This document shows, one piece after another, positions 32,869 through 42,448 of a DNA stretch of 64,000 nucleotides. Position 1 is the first letter of the stretch; the number at the start of each line of letters is the position of its first letter. The DNA lies in assembly GCF_003752135.1 (NCBI RefSeq), contig NZ_RJVK01000001.1, positions 434,001-498,000 of the forward strand. The letters are read 5' to 3'. Below the pieces are notes generated by a model. The model ran no database searches and had not been told where the DNA came from. It saw only the letters and a list, made by a program, of their open reading frames with translations. A program made the translations under genes and the position numbers. The stretch is from Caminibacter pacificus. Lineage in GTDB: Bacteria; Campylobacterota; Campylobacteria; Campylobacterales; Nautiliaceae.

Positions 32869-33584
32869 AGCCTAAACTCTTCTCCCAAATAATGTTTTTT
32901 AACTTCCGGATGATTTACGATATGATTCGCATCTCCGTGAGTTAGGATATTTCCGTCTTTTAGTACATACGCCCTATTACAAATCGAAAGCGTTTCTCTT
33001 ACGTTGTGGTCGGTGATGATAACACCGATATTTTCTTGACTTAGGAATTTCACAAGCTCTTTGATATCGTTAACGTTTACCGGGTCCACCCCAGCAAACG
33101 GCTCGTCCAAAAACAAAAACTTAGGTCTTGGCACAAGCGCTCTTGCTATTTCGACCCTTCTTCTTTCACCACCGCTTAGATTAATCCCTTTTCTTTTTCT
33201 GATAGGCTCGATATTAAACTTCTCAAGCAAGTCTTCGACCACTTTTTTTTGAGTATCTTTATCATAATATTGCTCGGCTACGATATAGAGATTATCTTCA
33301 ACACTCAAGTCCCTAAAAACCGAACTTTCTTGAGGTAAATATCCGATTCCCATTCTCGCTTTTTTATGAAGAGGATATTTTGTAATATCTTGTTCTTCAA
33401 GCGTCACTTTCCCCTCATCCGGTTCCAAAAGTCCGCAAATAAGATAAAAAGTCGTCGTTTTTCCGGCTCCGTTTGGTCCTAAAAGCCCTACGACTTCACC
33501 CGTATTTACTTCAATACTGACACCTTTTATAATAAGCGTCTTTTTGAATGATTTTTTTAAATTTTCAGCTTTTAATTTTGACAT
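32865..33584 (-). CDS. lptB: LPS export ABC transporter ATPase
   Basis: 239-aa ABC ATPase. Walker A LGPNGAGKTTT, signature NLSGGERRRVEIA and Walker B FLFLDEPFAGVDP are intact, and the FLPxES-like Q-loop (GYLPQESSVFRDL) is characteristic of LptB. With LptFG it lifts LPS from the inner membrane across the periplasm. It overlaps rpoN by 4 bp and tsaE by 13 bp. Confidence 0.96.
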   Translation of the reverse strand: MSKLKAENLKKSFKKTLIIKGVSIEVNTGEVVGLLGPNGAGKTTTFYLICGLLEPDEGKVTLEEQDITKYPLHKKARMGIGYLPQESSVFRDLSVEDNLYIVAEQYYDKDTQKKVVEDLLEKFNIEPIRKRKGINLSGGERRRVEIARALVPRPKFLFLDEPFAGVDPVNVNDIKELVKFLSQENIGVIITDHNVRETLSICNRAYVLKDGNILTHGDANHIVNHPEVKKHYLGEEFRL

Positions 33585-33976
33585 TCAAATATCCTTTTAT
33601 CACCCTCAAGCGTAATTTTTATAAGCAGATAATCAATCCCGTAAAGTTTCAAAATATCTTCAAGACCCTCTCCCCACTCCAAAAAGTGATAGCCCTCTTT
33701 TTCAAGCTCTTCAAGCATCCCAAGAGCCAAAAACTCATCAACTCCTTTATTATAAAGGTCGTAATGATAAACTTTTTCACCATAAACGTTTTGAATGGCA
33801 AACGTAGGAGACGTCACTTCATCACTTAATCCCAATAATTTGACGAACTCTTTTACAAGTGTGGTTTTTCCGCTGCCAAGAGTCCCACTTAGGATTATTA
33901 TATTTTTTCCGCTATTTTTTATACATTCGACGACATTTTTCAAATCTTCGATATTTTTTACCTCGATTTGCATCAA
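33572..33976 (-). CDS. tsaE: tRNA threonylcarbamoyl adenosine modification ATPase TsaE
   Basis: 134-aa P-loop protein of the t6A pathway. Walker A is LSGTLGSGKTTLVKEF; VTSPTFAIQNVYG and YHYDLYN are the family's substrate-side motifs; HFLEWGEG follows. It drives the TsaB-TsaD complex that places t6A at position 37 of ANN-decoding tRNAs. It is the first gene of the tsaE-lptB-rpoN run. Confidence 0.95.
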   Translation of the reverse strand: MMQIEVKNIEDLKNVVECIKNSGKNIIILSGTLGSGKTTLVKEFVKLLGLSDEVTSPTFAIQNVYGEKVYHYDLYNKGVDEFLALGMLEELEKEGYHFLEWGEGLEDILKLYGIDYLLIKITLEGDKRIFECQN

Positions 33977-34025
33977 ACCCCCGATGTTTTTTATTATTAT
34001 AACAAATAAGATTTTAAGGACGCCG

Positions 34026-34859
34026 ATGAAATTCGCGATTTTATTCGTTTTTAGTTATCTTTTCGCAATAAGTGATTACAGAGTCGTTAATTTTTGCATA
34101 TCAAAACATACCTTAGCCATAAGAGAATTCAAACAAAACGACAAAGAAAAACTACTCATCGTAAATACCAACACTCTAAAAACATCAATAATCCTAAAAA
34201 TCGACCTAAAAACACAATGTGACCTAAAAGCTAAATATTTCAAACTCCTAAACCAAAAACCGAAACTTCAAAACGCCGGTGTCACAAAATCAAAACATCC
34301 CGTATTAAGCGTTGATTTTTGTCCCTCAAGTAAAAGAGGTTTTGATAAAATCATTTTTACATCGCTTATAAAAAAACAAAAAAACGCTCCCGTTATAGTT
34401 TTTATGAGTAAAAATTGGATAAAACACCACAAAAAATCATTCGAATTATTAAAAAAATAGCAAAAAGAGAAAAAATTAAATATCCTCTGGGGAAACCACA
34501 CGGCGACTCACCCATATATCAAACACCTCCCTCTTAATAAAAATTTCGTACTTATCAAAGGCTACGACCTAAAAAAAGATATCTTAAACAACGAAAGATA
34601 TCTAATAAACAACGGAGTAACTCCGTCGATTTTCTTTAGATTCCCGGGACTCATAAGTGATAAAAAAACTTTAAAAATAGTAAATTCTTTAGGATTAATC
34701 GCAATAGGCTCCAATGCGTGGCTTGCAAAAGGAGAAAAAGTCACAAATCATTCTATAATTTTAATCCACGGCAACAAAAACGAAGAAAAAGGAGTAAAAA
34801 TCTTCCTCCAAAAACTTAAAAACATAAAAAAACTTTACCCTCTAAACGAATCGTTATAA
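34026..34859 (+). pseudogene. Polysaccharide deacetylase gene interrupted by one in-frame TAG
   Basis: A 277-codon frame from ATG 34026 to TAA 34857-34859 is broken only by TAG at 34458-34460 (codon 145). Frame is kept across it, so this is one point change, not a frameshift. The first part has a signal peptide (MKFAILFVFSYLFA) and a NodB-like first motif VDFCPSSKRGFD. After the TAG comes the NodB metal motif WGNHTATHPY, then FRFPG and the closing motif SIILIHGN. The intact product would be an exported deacetylase of cell-wall or matrix sugars. As written, the active-site histidines lie after the stop. It may be a recent pseudogene, a sequencing error or a readthrough case. Confidence 0.8.
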
Positions 34860-35336
34860 ATATTTTTTCGAAATTTCTTTTATCTCTTCAAAAATCTTAT
34901 CAAAATCCGCACTATAAACCCTGGTATTAAAAACGGTCGTCATCATATTGGTATCTCTTTTAAATCTCGGTACCAAATGAAGATGTATATGCCCCGGAAT
35001 CCCGGCTCCCGCATCAAAACCCAAATTCCAGCCCATATTTATACCATCAGCTCCGAAATCTTTTAGGATTTTGCACCCTTTTTGAGCCATTTTGGCAATA
35101 TGACATACCTCTTTTTCACTCAAATCTTCATACTCTCCCACGTGACGGATAGGAATAATCATAAAATGTCCCGGATTATAAGGAAACCTATTCATCACAA
35201 AAAAGCAGATATCGTCTCTATAAAAAACGTGATTTTCATCGTCGTTTTCAGCAGAAGCGGCAATATCGCAAAAAACACAGCCGGTTTGTTTTTTTACGTG
35301 ATACTCTCTTCTCCACGGTGCATAAAGTCTATCCAT
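34854..35336 (-). CDS. HIT family nucleotide hydrolase
   Basis: 160-aa HIT protein. Zinc-like CVFCDI is near the N-terminus and the catalytic triad motif is HIHLHLVPR. NPGHFMIIPIRHVGEYEDL fits the Ap4A-hydrolase-like branch. The start at 35336 was chosen for its AGGAG 7 bp upstream and the conserved DRLYAPWR opening. It overlaps the ABC ATPase end by a few bases upstream, and its stop overlaps the broken deacetylase. Confidence 0.92.
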   Translation of the reverse strand: MDRLYAPWRREYHVKKQTGCVFCDIAASAENDDENHVFYRDDICFFVMNRFPYNPGHFMIIPIRHVGEYEDLSEKEVCHIAKMAQKGCKILKDFGADGINMGWNLGFDAGAGIPGHIHLHLVPRFKRDTNMMTTVFNTRVYSADFDKIFEEIKEISKKYL

Positions 35337-36024
35337 AAAATCTCCTGTAAATTTTTTCATCAATCCCAAAAAGTTCGATGATATCCTCTTTTTCCACTCT
35401 ATTTGCGACTTTAAAAATCTTACCTTTACTTAACATAATAATCTTACCATACGAAAAAACTTCACTAAAATCGTGTGTTATCATTATCTTTTTAACATCA
35501 AGCCCCTCAATCAACTCCAAAAACTGATGTTTAGCTTTTATATCAAGCCCGTTTGTCGGCTCGTCAAGACATAAAATTTTAGGATTATGAACCAAAGCCC
35601 TTGCAATCAAAAGTTTTTTCATCTCTCCAAGAGACAACGTACTTACCGCCTGATTCGGCTTAAGAGAGAAAAAATCCAAAATCTCTTTTGTTTTATTTTT
35701 CTCTTCATCTGAAAAATCAAAAAAATTATAAACCACAAGCGCATTTTTAAAAGAGCTGATAACCGCATCGAATACCGAAATATTTTCATTTTTATAAAAA
35801 TATTCAAGAGTGTTATTCACAACTCCGAATGTCTCTCTTGCCTCCTTTAATGTTAAAGTTTTACCGAAAACCTCTCTTTTAAAAAGCTTTTGAGGATATA
35901 ATTCGTGAGTTATTACGCTTAAAAGCAGACTCTTCCCGCTGCCGTTGGGCCCTAAAATAGCAAAACTATCCTCCGCTTCAAGTTCGATATCCAAAAACAG
36001 ATGTTTAAATTTAAGCTTTAGCAT
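35329..36024 (-). CDS. ABC transporter ATP-binding protein
   Basis: 231-aa ABC ATPase with Walker A ILGPNGSGKSLLL, signature TLSLGEMKKLLIA, Walker B ILCLDEPTNGLD and H-loop MITHDFSEV. It resembles ModF/ZnuC-like single ATPases. No permease gene is adjacent. It contains an exact core copy of the dispersed motif (35430-35447, reading as codons for GKIIMLS). It overlaps the thiamine-binding protein by 14 bp. Confidence 0.85.
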   Translation of the reverse strand: MLKLKFKHLFLDIELEAEDSFAILGPNGSGKSLLLSVITHELYPQKLFKREVFGKTLTLKEARETFGVVNNTLEYFYKNENISVFDAVISSFKNALVVYNFFDFSDEEKNKTKEILDFFSLKPNQAVSTLSLGEMKKLLIARALVHNPKILCLDEPTNGLDIKAKHQFLELIEGLDVKKIMITHDFSEVFSYGKIIMLSKGKIFKVANRVEKEDIIELFGIDEKIYRRFYG

Positions 36025-36328
36025 TCACTTCGCCGATTTTTTTCTTTATCGATTCGATTTTTTGCTTCATTCTGTTTGATTTATTTTTTCTTATATCCAT
36101 TTTTATAGTCGTATAAACTCTATTGCAATCCGCTTCAAGCTGTTTATAGGCGTTGTTTATTACGTTTGTAGCTTCTTCAATCGTATCCACTTCAAAAACC
36201 GTCCCCATAGGAGTGAGCTCATACGCAATATCGCTATCTTTAAACATTTTGATTATTCTGCTAACATATTCGCTTACGCTCTCACCCTTATCGGTCGGAA
36301 ACATCGCAAATTCAACCAAAACGCTCAT
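36011..36328 (-). CDS. MTH1187/YkoF-like thiamine-binding protein
   Basis: 105-aa ferredoxin-like protein: MSVLVEFAMFPTD, GESVSEYVSRII, YELTPMGTVFE and EATNVI are typical of the MTH1187 family, whose members bind thiamine or related ligands and form dimers. The role is often linked to thiamine supply. It is coupled to the ABC ATPase (14-bp overlap) and to the membrane protein before it (4-bp overlap). Confidence 0.85.
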   Translation of the reverse strand: MSVLVEFAMFPTDKGESVSEYVSRIIKMFKDSDIAYELTPMGTVFEVDTIEEATNVINNAYKQLEADCNRVYTTIKMDIRKNKSNRMKQKIESIKKKIGEVNAKA

Positions 36329-36912
36329 TTACCCTCCTTATTTTTTGTTGCAGATATAATCCATACGATGCCAATTAACAACACTGCCGGGATTAAATAA
36401 TACAAAATAAATTTACTCAAATAGTAATGATTCCAAATATTATATTTCACAGCACCAAAAAGTATATAAATCAAACATAAAACTACAGTTATCCGAAAAT
36501 AAAAAACATTGTGTTCACGAACTCTATTTACTAATGAAAATAATATATCTTTTAAAAAACAATATAACTTTTCAACAGGTTTAAACGTAACATATTTTAA
36601 TAAATAAGAAAAAATAAAAACTCCAAAATATAATACAGTATAATATAAGGCTAATTTTTTCCATTTTTTTATATATACTTTTTCATTTTTCATATCATCA
36701 GATAATTTTTCGCATTGAGGCGTTAGTCTATATAAACTAAATTTACCATTTGATGCGACAAAACATGACGTGTTATATTCTTTTTCTATTATTTTCAGAT
36801 TTTCATTATGTAAATCTATTTTCTGAAAAAAAACCGATACAGTAACCAAATAAAAAAAGACAATAATGAATATTGCCATAATTTTATTTATTATTATCCT
36901 AGTTTTACTCAT
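36325..36912 (-). CDS. Uncharacterised membrane protein
   Basis: 195-aa protein with hydrophobic segments at about residues 10-30, 88-108, 135-155 and 165-187 and an extracytoplasmic loop (about 31-80) with two cysteines. I do not recognise the family. Its base composition is more AT-rich than the core genes around it, much like the defence operon, so horizontal gain is possible. It overlaps the MTH1187 gene by 4 bp. Confidence 0.7.
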   Translation of the reverse strand: MSKTRIIINKIMAIFIIVFFYLVTVSVFFQKIDLHNENLKIIEKEYNTSCFVASNGKFSLYRLTPQCEKLSDDMKNEKVYIKKWKKLALYYTVLYFGVFIFSYLLKYVTFKPVEKLYCFLKDILFSLVNRVREHNVFYFRITVVLCLIYILFGAVKYNIWNHYYLSKFILYYLIPAVLLIGIVWIISATKNKEGK

Positions 36913-36961
36913 AATACGACCTTAATTAAACTGTATTTATAAAAATATACAAAAAAACTTG

Positions 36962-37468
36962 TTATTTTTCAAAGTATTTTTTCAAAAGTGTGTAATCTTC
37001 ATCTTTGTATCCGTAAATTACCACCTCACAATCAAAATCTACATTTTTAAAAAAAAACTCTTTATAAATTTTAATAACTTCTTCTTTATCAAGACCCCCG
37101 ACTCCTACTCCCATTAACGGCAAAACAATCTTGCAAGGAGTATGATTTTTAATGATTTTTTCAATATTTTGTAATGATTTTTTAATGACTTCAAGTGTAG
37201 GAGAAGGATTATTCGAAGTATAGTCCATTATTGCAACGTGAAGAGCCTTTTTATATTCCGGATGTCCCGGGCAGTCGGTAACAGCAACCTCTCCTTGCTT
37301 TATCGGTGCTAATTTTCTCATCTCATTTTGCAAAGCACTACCACAAACTCTTCTAAAAGCACCGCTAACACCGCTACCTAAAATAAGCTCGGTATTGGAA
37401 GGATTTACAATAAAATCAGCGCTCTTTTCACTAAAAATATCCCCTTTTTTAATCACTACCTTATACAC
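36962..37468 (-). CDS. Macrodomain (ADP-ribose-binding) protein
   Basis: 168-aa single macrodomain. FIVNPSNTELILGSGVSGAF carries the ADP-ribose loop, followed by CPGHPEYKKALH and LPLMGVGVGGL (phosphate loop). Macrodomains bind or hydrolyse ADP-ribose and O-acetyl-ADP-ribose; the latter is a sirtuin product, and a sirtuin is encoded 18 kb away. It is divergent from ade, with only 45 bp between starts. Confidence 0.88.
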   Translation of the reverse strand: MYKVVIKKGDIFSEKSADFIVNPSNTELILGSGVSGAFRRVCGSALQNEMRKLAPIKQGEVAVTDCPGHPEYKKALHVAIMDYTSNNPSPTLEVIKKSLQNIEKIIKNHTPCKIVLPLMGVGVGGLDKEEVIKIYKEFFFKNVDFDCEVVIYGYKDEDYTLLKKYFEK

Positions 37469-37497
37469 TTGAATTTCTCCTTTAAAAGTTTTATAAT
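37469..37497 (+). promoter_or_regulatory. Sigma70-type promoter of ade
   Basis: TTGAAT (37469-37474) and TATAAT (37492-37497) with a 17-bp spacer, 16 bp before the ade ATG. The -35 box starts at the first base beyond the divergent macrodomain start codon. Confidence 0.7.
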
Positions 37498-37513
37498 AAA
37501 TAAAGGATTGAAA

Positions 37514-39121
37514 ATGAAAGTAACTGCAAATTTAGTAGATATTTTACAACAAAAAATCTATCCCGCACAAATCACAATCCGAAATCAAAAAATCACTTCC
37601 ATAAAAAGAGTATCAAAAGCAAAAAGCTACATACTACCCGGATTTATCGACTCTCACATACATATCGAAAGCTCGATGCTGCCGCCCTCTTCCTTTGCAA
37701 TGCTTGCTCTAAAACACGGCACAATAGCAACTATCAGCGACCCTCACGAAATTGCTAACGTTTTAGGATTAAAAGGCGTTTATTATATGCTCGAAAATGC
37801 AAAAAAAACGCCTCTAAAAATATATTTCGGAGCGAGTCCCTGCGTACCGGCGACACGATTTGAAACAAGCGGAGCGAAACTCGGAGTAAAAGAAATAGAA
37901 GAGTTGCTAAAAAGAGATGATATTTTATATCTTAGCGAAGTGATGAACTTTCCGGGTGTAATCGCTAATGAAAAAGAGATAATGCGAAAAATAGCTATTG
38001 CAAAAAAATACAAAAAACATATCGACGGACACTGCCCGGGTCTAAGAGGCGAAAATTTAAGCAAATATATCTCAGCCGGAATCGAAACGGACCATGAAAG
38101 TTTTACTCTTGAAGAAGCCGAAGAAAAGATAAAAAAAGGACTGAAAATTGAAATAAGAGAAGGAAGTGCTGCAAAAAATTATGAAGCGCTTCATCCGCTT
38201 ATTGCAAAATATCCCGACAAATTAATGTTTTGTTCGGACGATAGACACCCTGACGATTTGGAAAAAGAGCATATTAATTCGCTTGTAAAAAGAAGCCTAA
38301 AAAAAGGTTACGACCTTTTTGACGTATTAAAAATCGCTTGTATTAATCCTGTTATCCATTACGGACTTGATGTAGGAATGCTTAGAGTAGGAGACAAAGC
38401 CGATTTTATAATCGTCGATAATTTAGAGAATTTCGAAGTTCAAAAGACAATAATAGATGGCAAAATCGCTTACAGTAAAGAAGAAAAAGATAGTTTTTCA
38501 GTTCCTGAAATCATAAACAATTTTCACACTTCCCCAAAAAAAGAAGAAGATTTCGAAATAGAAAAATGTGAAGAATATTTGGTAATAAAAGCAATTGATA
38601 AACAACTGATAACCGAAAAAAGATATTTTAAAGGCGAAGTTCCTAATATAAAAAACGATATTTTACTCTTTAGCGTAGTAAACAGATACCAAAACGCAAA
38701 ACCGGCTCTCGGCTTGATTGAAGGTTTCGGATTAAAAAAAGGAGCGATAGCCTCAAGCGTCGCCCATGATTCTCACAATATCGTAGCTGTGGGATGTGAT
38801 AAAAAATCTTTATCTATCGTAATAAACGAAATCATTAAACACAAAGGCGGAATTTGTGTATATGACGGGGAAAAAACGGATATTTTAGAGCTTGATATCG
38901 CGGGACTTATGAGTTCGAAAGAGCCTCATTTCGTAGCGAAAAAATATGCGAAACTACAACAAAAAGCAAAAAATTTAGGCTCATCTCTTACATCACCTTT
39001 TATGACTCTTTCATTTATGGCGCTTTTGGTGATTCCTAAATTAAAATTATCGGACAAAGGACTTTTTGATAGTGAAAAATTCGAATTCACTAAAATATGC
39101 AAAAGCCAAAAAGGCTTTTAG
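37514..39121 (+). CDS. ade: Adenine deaminase
   Basis: 535-aa amidohydrolase converting adenine to hypoxanthine. Motifs: [18 protein letters not shown] (metal HxH), [10 protein letters not shown], and GHCPGLRG; the C-terminal domain has [12 protein letters not shown] typical of this enzyme. It belongs to purine salvage and sits beside purH. The ATG at 37514 fits the AAAGGA box; the earlier in-frame codons overlap the promoter. Confidence 0.95.
   Translation: MKVTANLVDILQQKIYPAQITIRNQKITSIKRVSKAKSYILPGFIDSHIHIESSMLPPSSFAMLALKHGTIATISDPHEIANVLGLKGVYYMLENAKKTPLKIYFGASPCVPATRFETSGAKLGVKEIEELLKRDDILYLSEVMNFPGVIANEKEIMRKIAIAKKYKKHIDGHCPGLRGENLSKYISAGIETDHESFTLEEAEEKIKKGLKIEIREGSAAKNYEALHPLIAKYPDKLMFCSDDRHPDDLEKEHINSLVKRSLKKGYDLFDVLKIACINPVIHYGLDVGMLRVGDKADFIIVDNLENFEVQKTIIDGKIAYSKEEKDSFSVPEIINNFHTSPKKEEDFEIEKCEEYLVIKAIDKQLITEKRYFKGEVPNIKNDILLFSVVNRYQNAKPALGLIEGFGLKKGAIASSVAHDSHNIVAVGCDKKSLSIVINEIIKHKGGICVYDGEKTDILELDIAGLMSSKEPHFVAKKYAKLQQKAKNLGSSLTSPFMTLSFMALLVIPKLKLSDKGLFDSEKFEFTKICKSQKGF
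39101..39119. terminator. Bidirectional terminator shared by ade and purH
   Basis: AAAAGCC/GGCTTTT form a 7-bp stem with an AAAAA loop, encoded within the last codons of ade; the stops of the two convergent genes overlap by 4 bp. Confidence 0.75.
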
Positions 39122-40638
39122 TGTAAGAAGTGTCTCTTTCCTGTGAAATACATAGCGATTCCGGCTTCATCAGCCGCTTGAATCACCTCGTCGTCTCTTA
39201 TAGAGCCGCCAGGTTGGATAATAGCTTTTACTCCTACCTCAGCCGCGTAATCTACGCTATCGCGGAATGGGAAGAAAGCTTCGCTTGCAAGTGACGCGCC
39301 TTTTATATCAAGCCCCAAGCTTTTTGCTTTTTCAACCGCACATCTTGTAGCGTCAACTCTGCTTGTCATACCCATACCGATAGCTACAAGTTGAGAATCT
39401 TTTACAAAAGCTACGCAGTTTGATTTTGTAAGAGCGGCGATTTTCCACGCCATTTCCAAATCTCTTTTATCATCAACGCAAACTTTAGTTACGCATTTAG
39501 CATTTGCCACTTCATCTTCAAGCACTCTATCGGCATCTTGAAAAACAAATCCACCCTCGATATGTTTGAAATCCCAAACATCACCCGGAATTTCAAGCTT
39601 AGGCTGACCTAAATCGAAAAGTTTTATTCTTTTTTTCTTTTCAAATACTTTTACCGCTTCTTCGGTGATAGTCCCGGCTATAAGTACTTCTACGAAAATT
39701 TTATTAATCTCTTCGGCAAGTTCTTTTGTCACCACTCCGTTTACCGCAACAACTCCTCCGTATGCACTCACAGGATCGCATTCAAGCGCTTTTTGCCATG
39801 TAGTTACCAAATCTTCTTTTTTTGCCGCACCGCATGGGTTTGCGTGTTTGATAATCGTAATCGCTCCTTCTCCAAGACTAACGGCAAGTTTTACAGCTCC
39901 GTTAATATCTGTTAGGTTATTGAAACTTGCTTCACCTTTTAGAGTTCTTAGGTTTTCATAAAAATCTTCAAATTCATAAAGCGCACCTCTTTGGTGAGGG
40001 TTTTCTCCGTATCTTGTGTTAAATACTTTTTTACCGACTATAAATCTTTTATCTCCGAATCCGTCTTTAAATCTTTCGTTCATATAGTTTGCAATCATAC
40101 TATCATACGCAGCCGTATGCTCGTACGCTTTTATCATCAAATCTCTTCTGAATTCATACGTATCTTTGCCGTCTCTCAAAGCCTCCACCACCACGTCGTA
40201 ATCGGCAGGGTCGGTTACGATAATTACGTCTTTGAAGTTTTTTGCGGCACTTCTAACCATCGTAGGTCCGCCGATATCTATGTTTTCGATAATCTCATCA
40301 AAATCATCCGTTCTTTCAATCGTCTCTTTAAAAGGATATAAATTTACGGCCACCAAATCTATTCTTTGAATTCCGAGTTTCTTTGCTTCTTCATCATCAA
40401 TCCCGCTTCTATATAAAATCCCCCCGTGCACGTAAGGATTAAGAGTTTTAACTCTTCCGCCGAAACACTCAGGAAATTTTGTAATTTCACTAATATCTAT
40501 AGCGTTAATTCCGTTTTCTTGTAAAATTCTTTTAGTCCCGCCAGTTGAGATGATTTCGAATCCCAAATCAACCAAATTTTTTGCAAAATCAACGATTCCG
40601 GTTTTATCACTAACACTTAAAAGCGCTCTTTTTGCCAT
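39118..40638 (-). CDS. purH: Bifunctional AICAR transformylase/IMP cyclohydrolase
   Basis: 506-aa PurH, last two steps of IMP synthesis. The N-terminal IMP cyclohydrolase has [10 protein letters not shown] and STGGTKRIL; the transformylase has the RYGENPHQ motif, KHANPCG with the catalytic Lys-His, and [10 protein letters not shown]-like [10 protein letters not shown] near the end. Length is normal. It is a single gene with AAAGG before its ATG. Confidence 0.97.
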   Translation of the reverse strand: MAKRALLSVSDKTGIVDFAKNLVDLGFEIISTGGTKRILQENGINAIDISEITKFPECFGGRVKTLNPYVHGGILYRSGIDDEEAKKLGIQRIDLVAVNLYPFKETIERTDDFDEIIENIDIGGPTMVRSAAKNFKDVIIVTDPADYDVVVEALRDGKDTYEFRRDLMIKAYEHTAAYDSMIANYMNERFKDGFGDKRFIVGKKVFNTRYGENPHQRGALYEFEDFYENLRTLKGEASFNNLTDINGAVKLAVSLGEGAITIIKHANPCGAAKKEDLVTTWQKALECDPVSAYGGVVAVNGVVTKELAEEINKIFVEVLIAGTITEEAVKVFEKKKRIKLFDLGQPKLEIPGDVWDFKHIEGGFVFQDADRVLEDEVANAKCVTKVCVDDKRDLEMAWKIAALTKSNCVAFVKDSQLVAIGMGMTSRVDATRCAVEKAKSLGLDIKGASLASEAFFPFRDSVDYAAEVGVKAIIQPGGSIRDDEVIQAADEAGIAMYFTGKRHFLH

Positions 40639-40665
40639 TGTTGTCCTTTTTTTATGAAATTTTAC

Positions 40666-40671
40666 TATAAT
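40666..40671 (+). promoter_or_regulatory. -10 element ahead of the 20-kb pgi-ppk2 block
   Basis: TATAAT 27 bp before the pgi start codon, in the divergent purH-pgi gap. A TTGTCC further upstream (40641) is 19 bp away, a poor -35 match. It is the only promoter-like site I see before the first seven bases of the block's leader. Confidence 0.5.
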
Positions 40672-40698
40672 TTTAATATTACTTGAAAAAGGGGTTAA

Positions 40699-41874
40699 AT
40701 GGAATACAATCTTTATTTTGATTACGAAAACAAAAAAGCCGAAAAAGAAGCTTTTGAGAACGTATTAAAAGAGTACGAATCTCAAGAAATAGGCTATTAT
40801 CACCTGCCTGAGAGTTCTATGAAATTCAAAGATATAAATTTTGAAGATTTTAGCGAAATAGCGATTATCGGTATCGGTGGAAGTTCGCTTGGTACGAAAG
40901 CCATTTATGAAATGATAAAAAATAAATTTCCTCTTAAAAAAATGGTTTTTCTGGAAAATCCCGACCCTATCGATTTGATTGGAAAATTCAAAGAGCTGAA
41001 AAATCCTCTCTTTTTTGTCATCTCAAAATCGGGAAAAACAATAGAAACTATCTCGATTTTCAAAAAAGTAATAGAACACTTCAAACTAAAACCAAAAGCT
41101 AAAAACCTAAAAATCATAACCGACCCCGGAAGTCCTCTTGAAAAATTCGCAATAGATTGGGGAATTGAATGTTTTAATCTCCCAAAAAACGTAGGAGGAA
41201 GATTTTCGGTATTAAGTGCGGTAGGGATGATACCTCTAAAAGCCGCAGGAGCGGATATAGTCTCTATTTTGCAAGGTGCAAAAGACTTTAGAGACCGATT
41301 TTTTGAAAAAAACGAACTTCATTTATTAAAAAAAGCTTCGTTTTATGCAAGAAATTACAAAATCTACCCCGTAAACGTACTTTTTGCATATGCGACGATT
41401 CTTAGTGCTTTTAAAGAGTGGTTCGTTCAGCTTTTCGGAGAATCTCTTGGCAAAAACGGAAAAGAGATTATGCCTGTGGGTCATATAGGAAGTATCGATC
41501 AGCATTCTTTTTTGCAACTTTTAATGGAAGGAATGGGTCATAAAACGATAACTTTCTTACAAATCAAAAACTTCGACCCCGATTTCAAAATCCCGAATAT
41601 CAACCTCCCATACCTTAACGCTACCGATTTCGTAAACGACCACACTTTTGCCGAGCTTATCAACAAAGAGTGCGAAGCGACAAAAGAAGCCCTGCTCGCA
41701 AAAGAGTATCCGGTGGATGAGATAATAATGGAGAGTTTAAACCTAAAAAATATCGGCGAACTGATTATGTATTACGAGATTTTAACCTCAGCAATAGGTA
41801 GTCTTCTTGAAGTAAATACATACAATCAGCCGGGGGTCGAAATTGGAAAAACAATTCTCAGAAATAAATTTTAA
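40699..41874 (+). CDS. pgi: Glucose-6-phosphate isomerase
   Basis: 391-aa short-type PGI, well below the ~550 aa of E. coli but typical of thermophiles and Campylobacterota. [13 protein letters not shown] binds sugar phosphate, [11 protein letters not shown] is the phosphate loop, [12 protein letters not shown] and the late QPGVEIGK carry the catalytic glutamate and lysine regions. It interconverts glucose-6-P and fructose-6-P. The last 32 bp overlap lipB. Confidence 0.95.
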   Translation: MEYNLYFDYENKKAEKEAFENVLKEYESQEIGYYHLPESSMKFKDINFEDFSEIAIIGIGGSSLGTKAIYEMIKNKFPLKKMVFLENPDPIDLIGKFKELKNPLFFVISKSGKTIETISIFKKVIEHFKLKPKAKNLKIITDPGSPLEKFAIDWGIECFNLPKNVGGRFSVLSAVGMIPLKAAGADIVSILQGAKDFRDRFFEKNELHLLKKASFYARNYKIYPVNVLFAYATILSAFKEWFVQLFGESLGKNGKEIMPVGHIGSIDQHSFLQLLMEGMGHKTITFLQIKNFDPDFKIPNINLPYLNATDFVNDHTFAELINKECEATKEALLAKEYPVDEIIMESLNLKNIGELIMYYEILTSAIGSLLEVNTYNQPGVEIGKTILRNKF

Positions 41875-42448
41875 AGATTTAGGTTTAATTGAATACGAAA
41901 AGTTCCTAAAAATCCAAGAAAAACTGACACCTCTTAATCAAAATTTCCTCCTTTTTGCCACTCACTATCCCGTTTTTACGGTGGGAGAGAGCGAAGCAAA
42001 AGCATTTCCTTTTGCCGTACCGGTAAAAAGAGGCGGAAGCATTACATATTTTGACGAGGGGACTTTAATGCTCTATTTTATTTTCAACGTCAAATCCCCT
42101 CCTCTTTTTTTCAAAAAAGTACGCCTTGTGTTAAATAGATTTTTTTCAAATTTCAATTTACCAATTTATTACGATAAAAATAGACCGGGATACTATATCC
42201 AAAACAGAAAAATAGCATCTTTGGGATTTTCATACATAAAAAACCGCTCGAATCACGGAGTTTCGATACACCTTAATCCCAATTTGACCACTTTTAACCA
42301 AATTAGACCATGCAATTTAAGCCAAGTCAAAGCAACTTCGTTGTATAATGAGGGAGTATATATCAATCAGGAAACGGCTAAGGAAATGTTAAAAGAGTAT
42401 ATAAAAGAGGTGTTTTATGAAACCAAAAGTAAAGGCTCCCTCATTTGA
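41843..42448 (+). CDS. lipB: Octanoyl-[ACP]-protein N-octanoyltransferase
   Basis: 201-aa LipB, transfers octanoate from ACP to lipoyl domains. RKIASLGFSYIKN with the catalytic lysine region, HGVSIHLNPNL and the cysteine in IRPCNL match the family. The start is TTG at 41843, since no ATG lies upstream of the conserved LGLIEYEKF; a GGGGG box precedes it. It overlaps pgi and lipA by 32 bp each. Its placement supplies lipoate for the PDH E2 encoded downstream. Confidence 0.92.
   Translation: MEKQFSEINFKDLGLIEYEKFLKIQEKLTPLNQNFLLFATHYPVFTVGESEAKAFPFAVPVKRGGSITYFDEGTLMLYFIFNVKSPPLFFKKVRLVLNRFFSNFNLPIYYDKNRPGYYIQNRKIASLGFSYIKNRSNHGVSIHLNPNLTTFNQIRPCNLSQVKATSLYNEGVYINQETAKEMLKEYIKEVFYETKSKGSLI

Noticed and set aside
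33795-34025. Longer start for the deacetylase gene, reading 77 codons upstream of the ATG at 34026
   Set aside because: That part runs antisense through tsaE and has no export or deacetylase features; MKFAILF at 34026 is a clear signal peptide.
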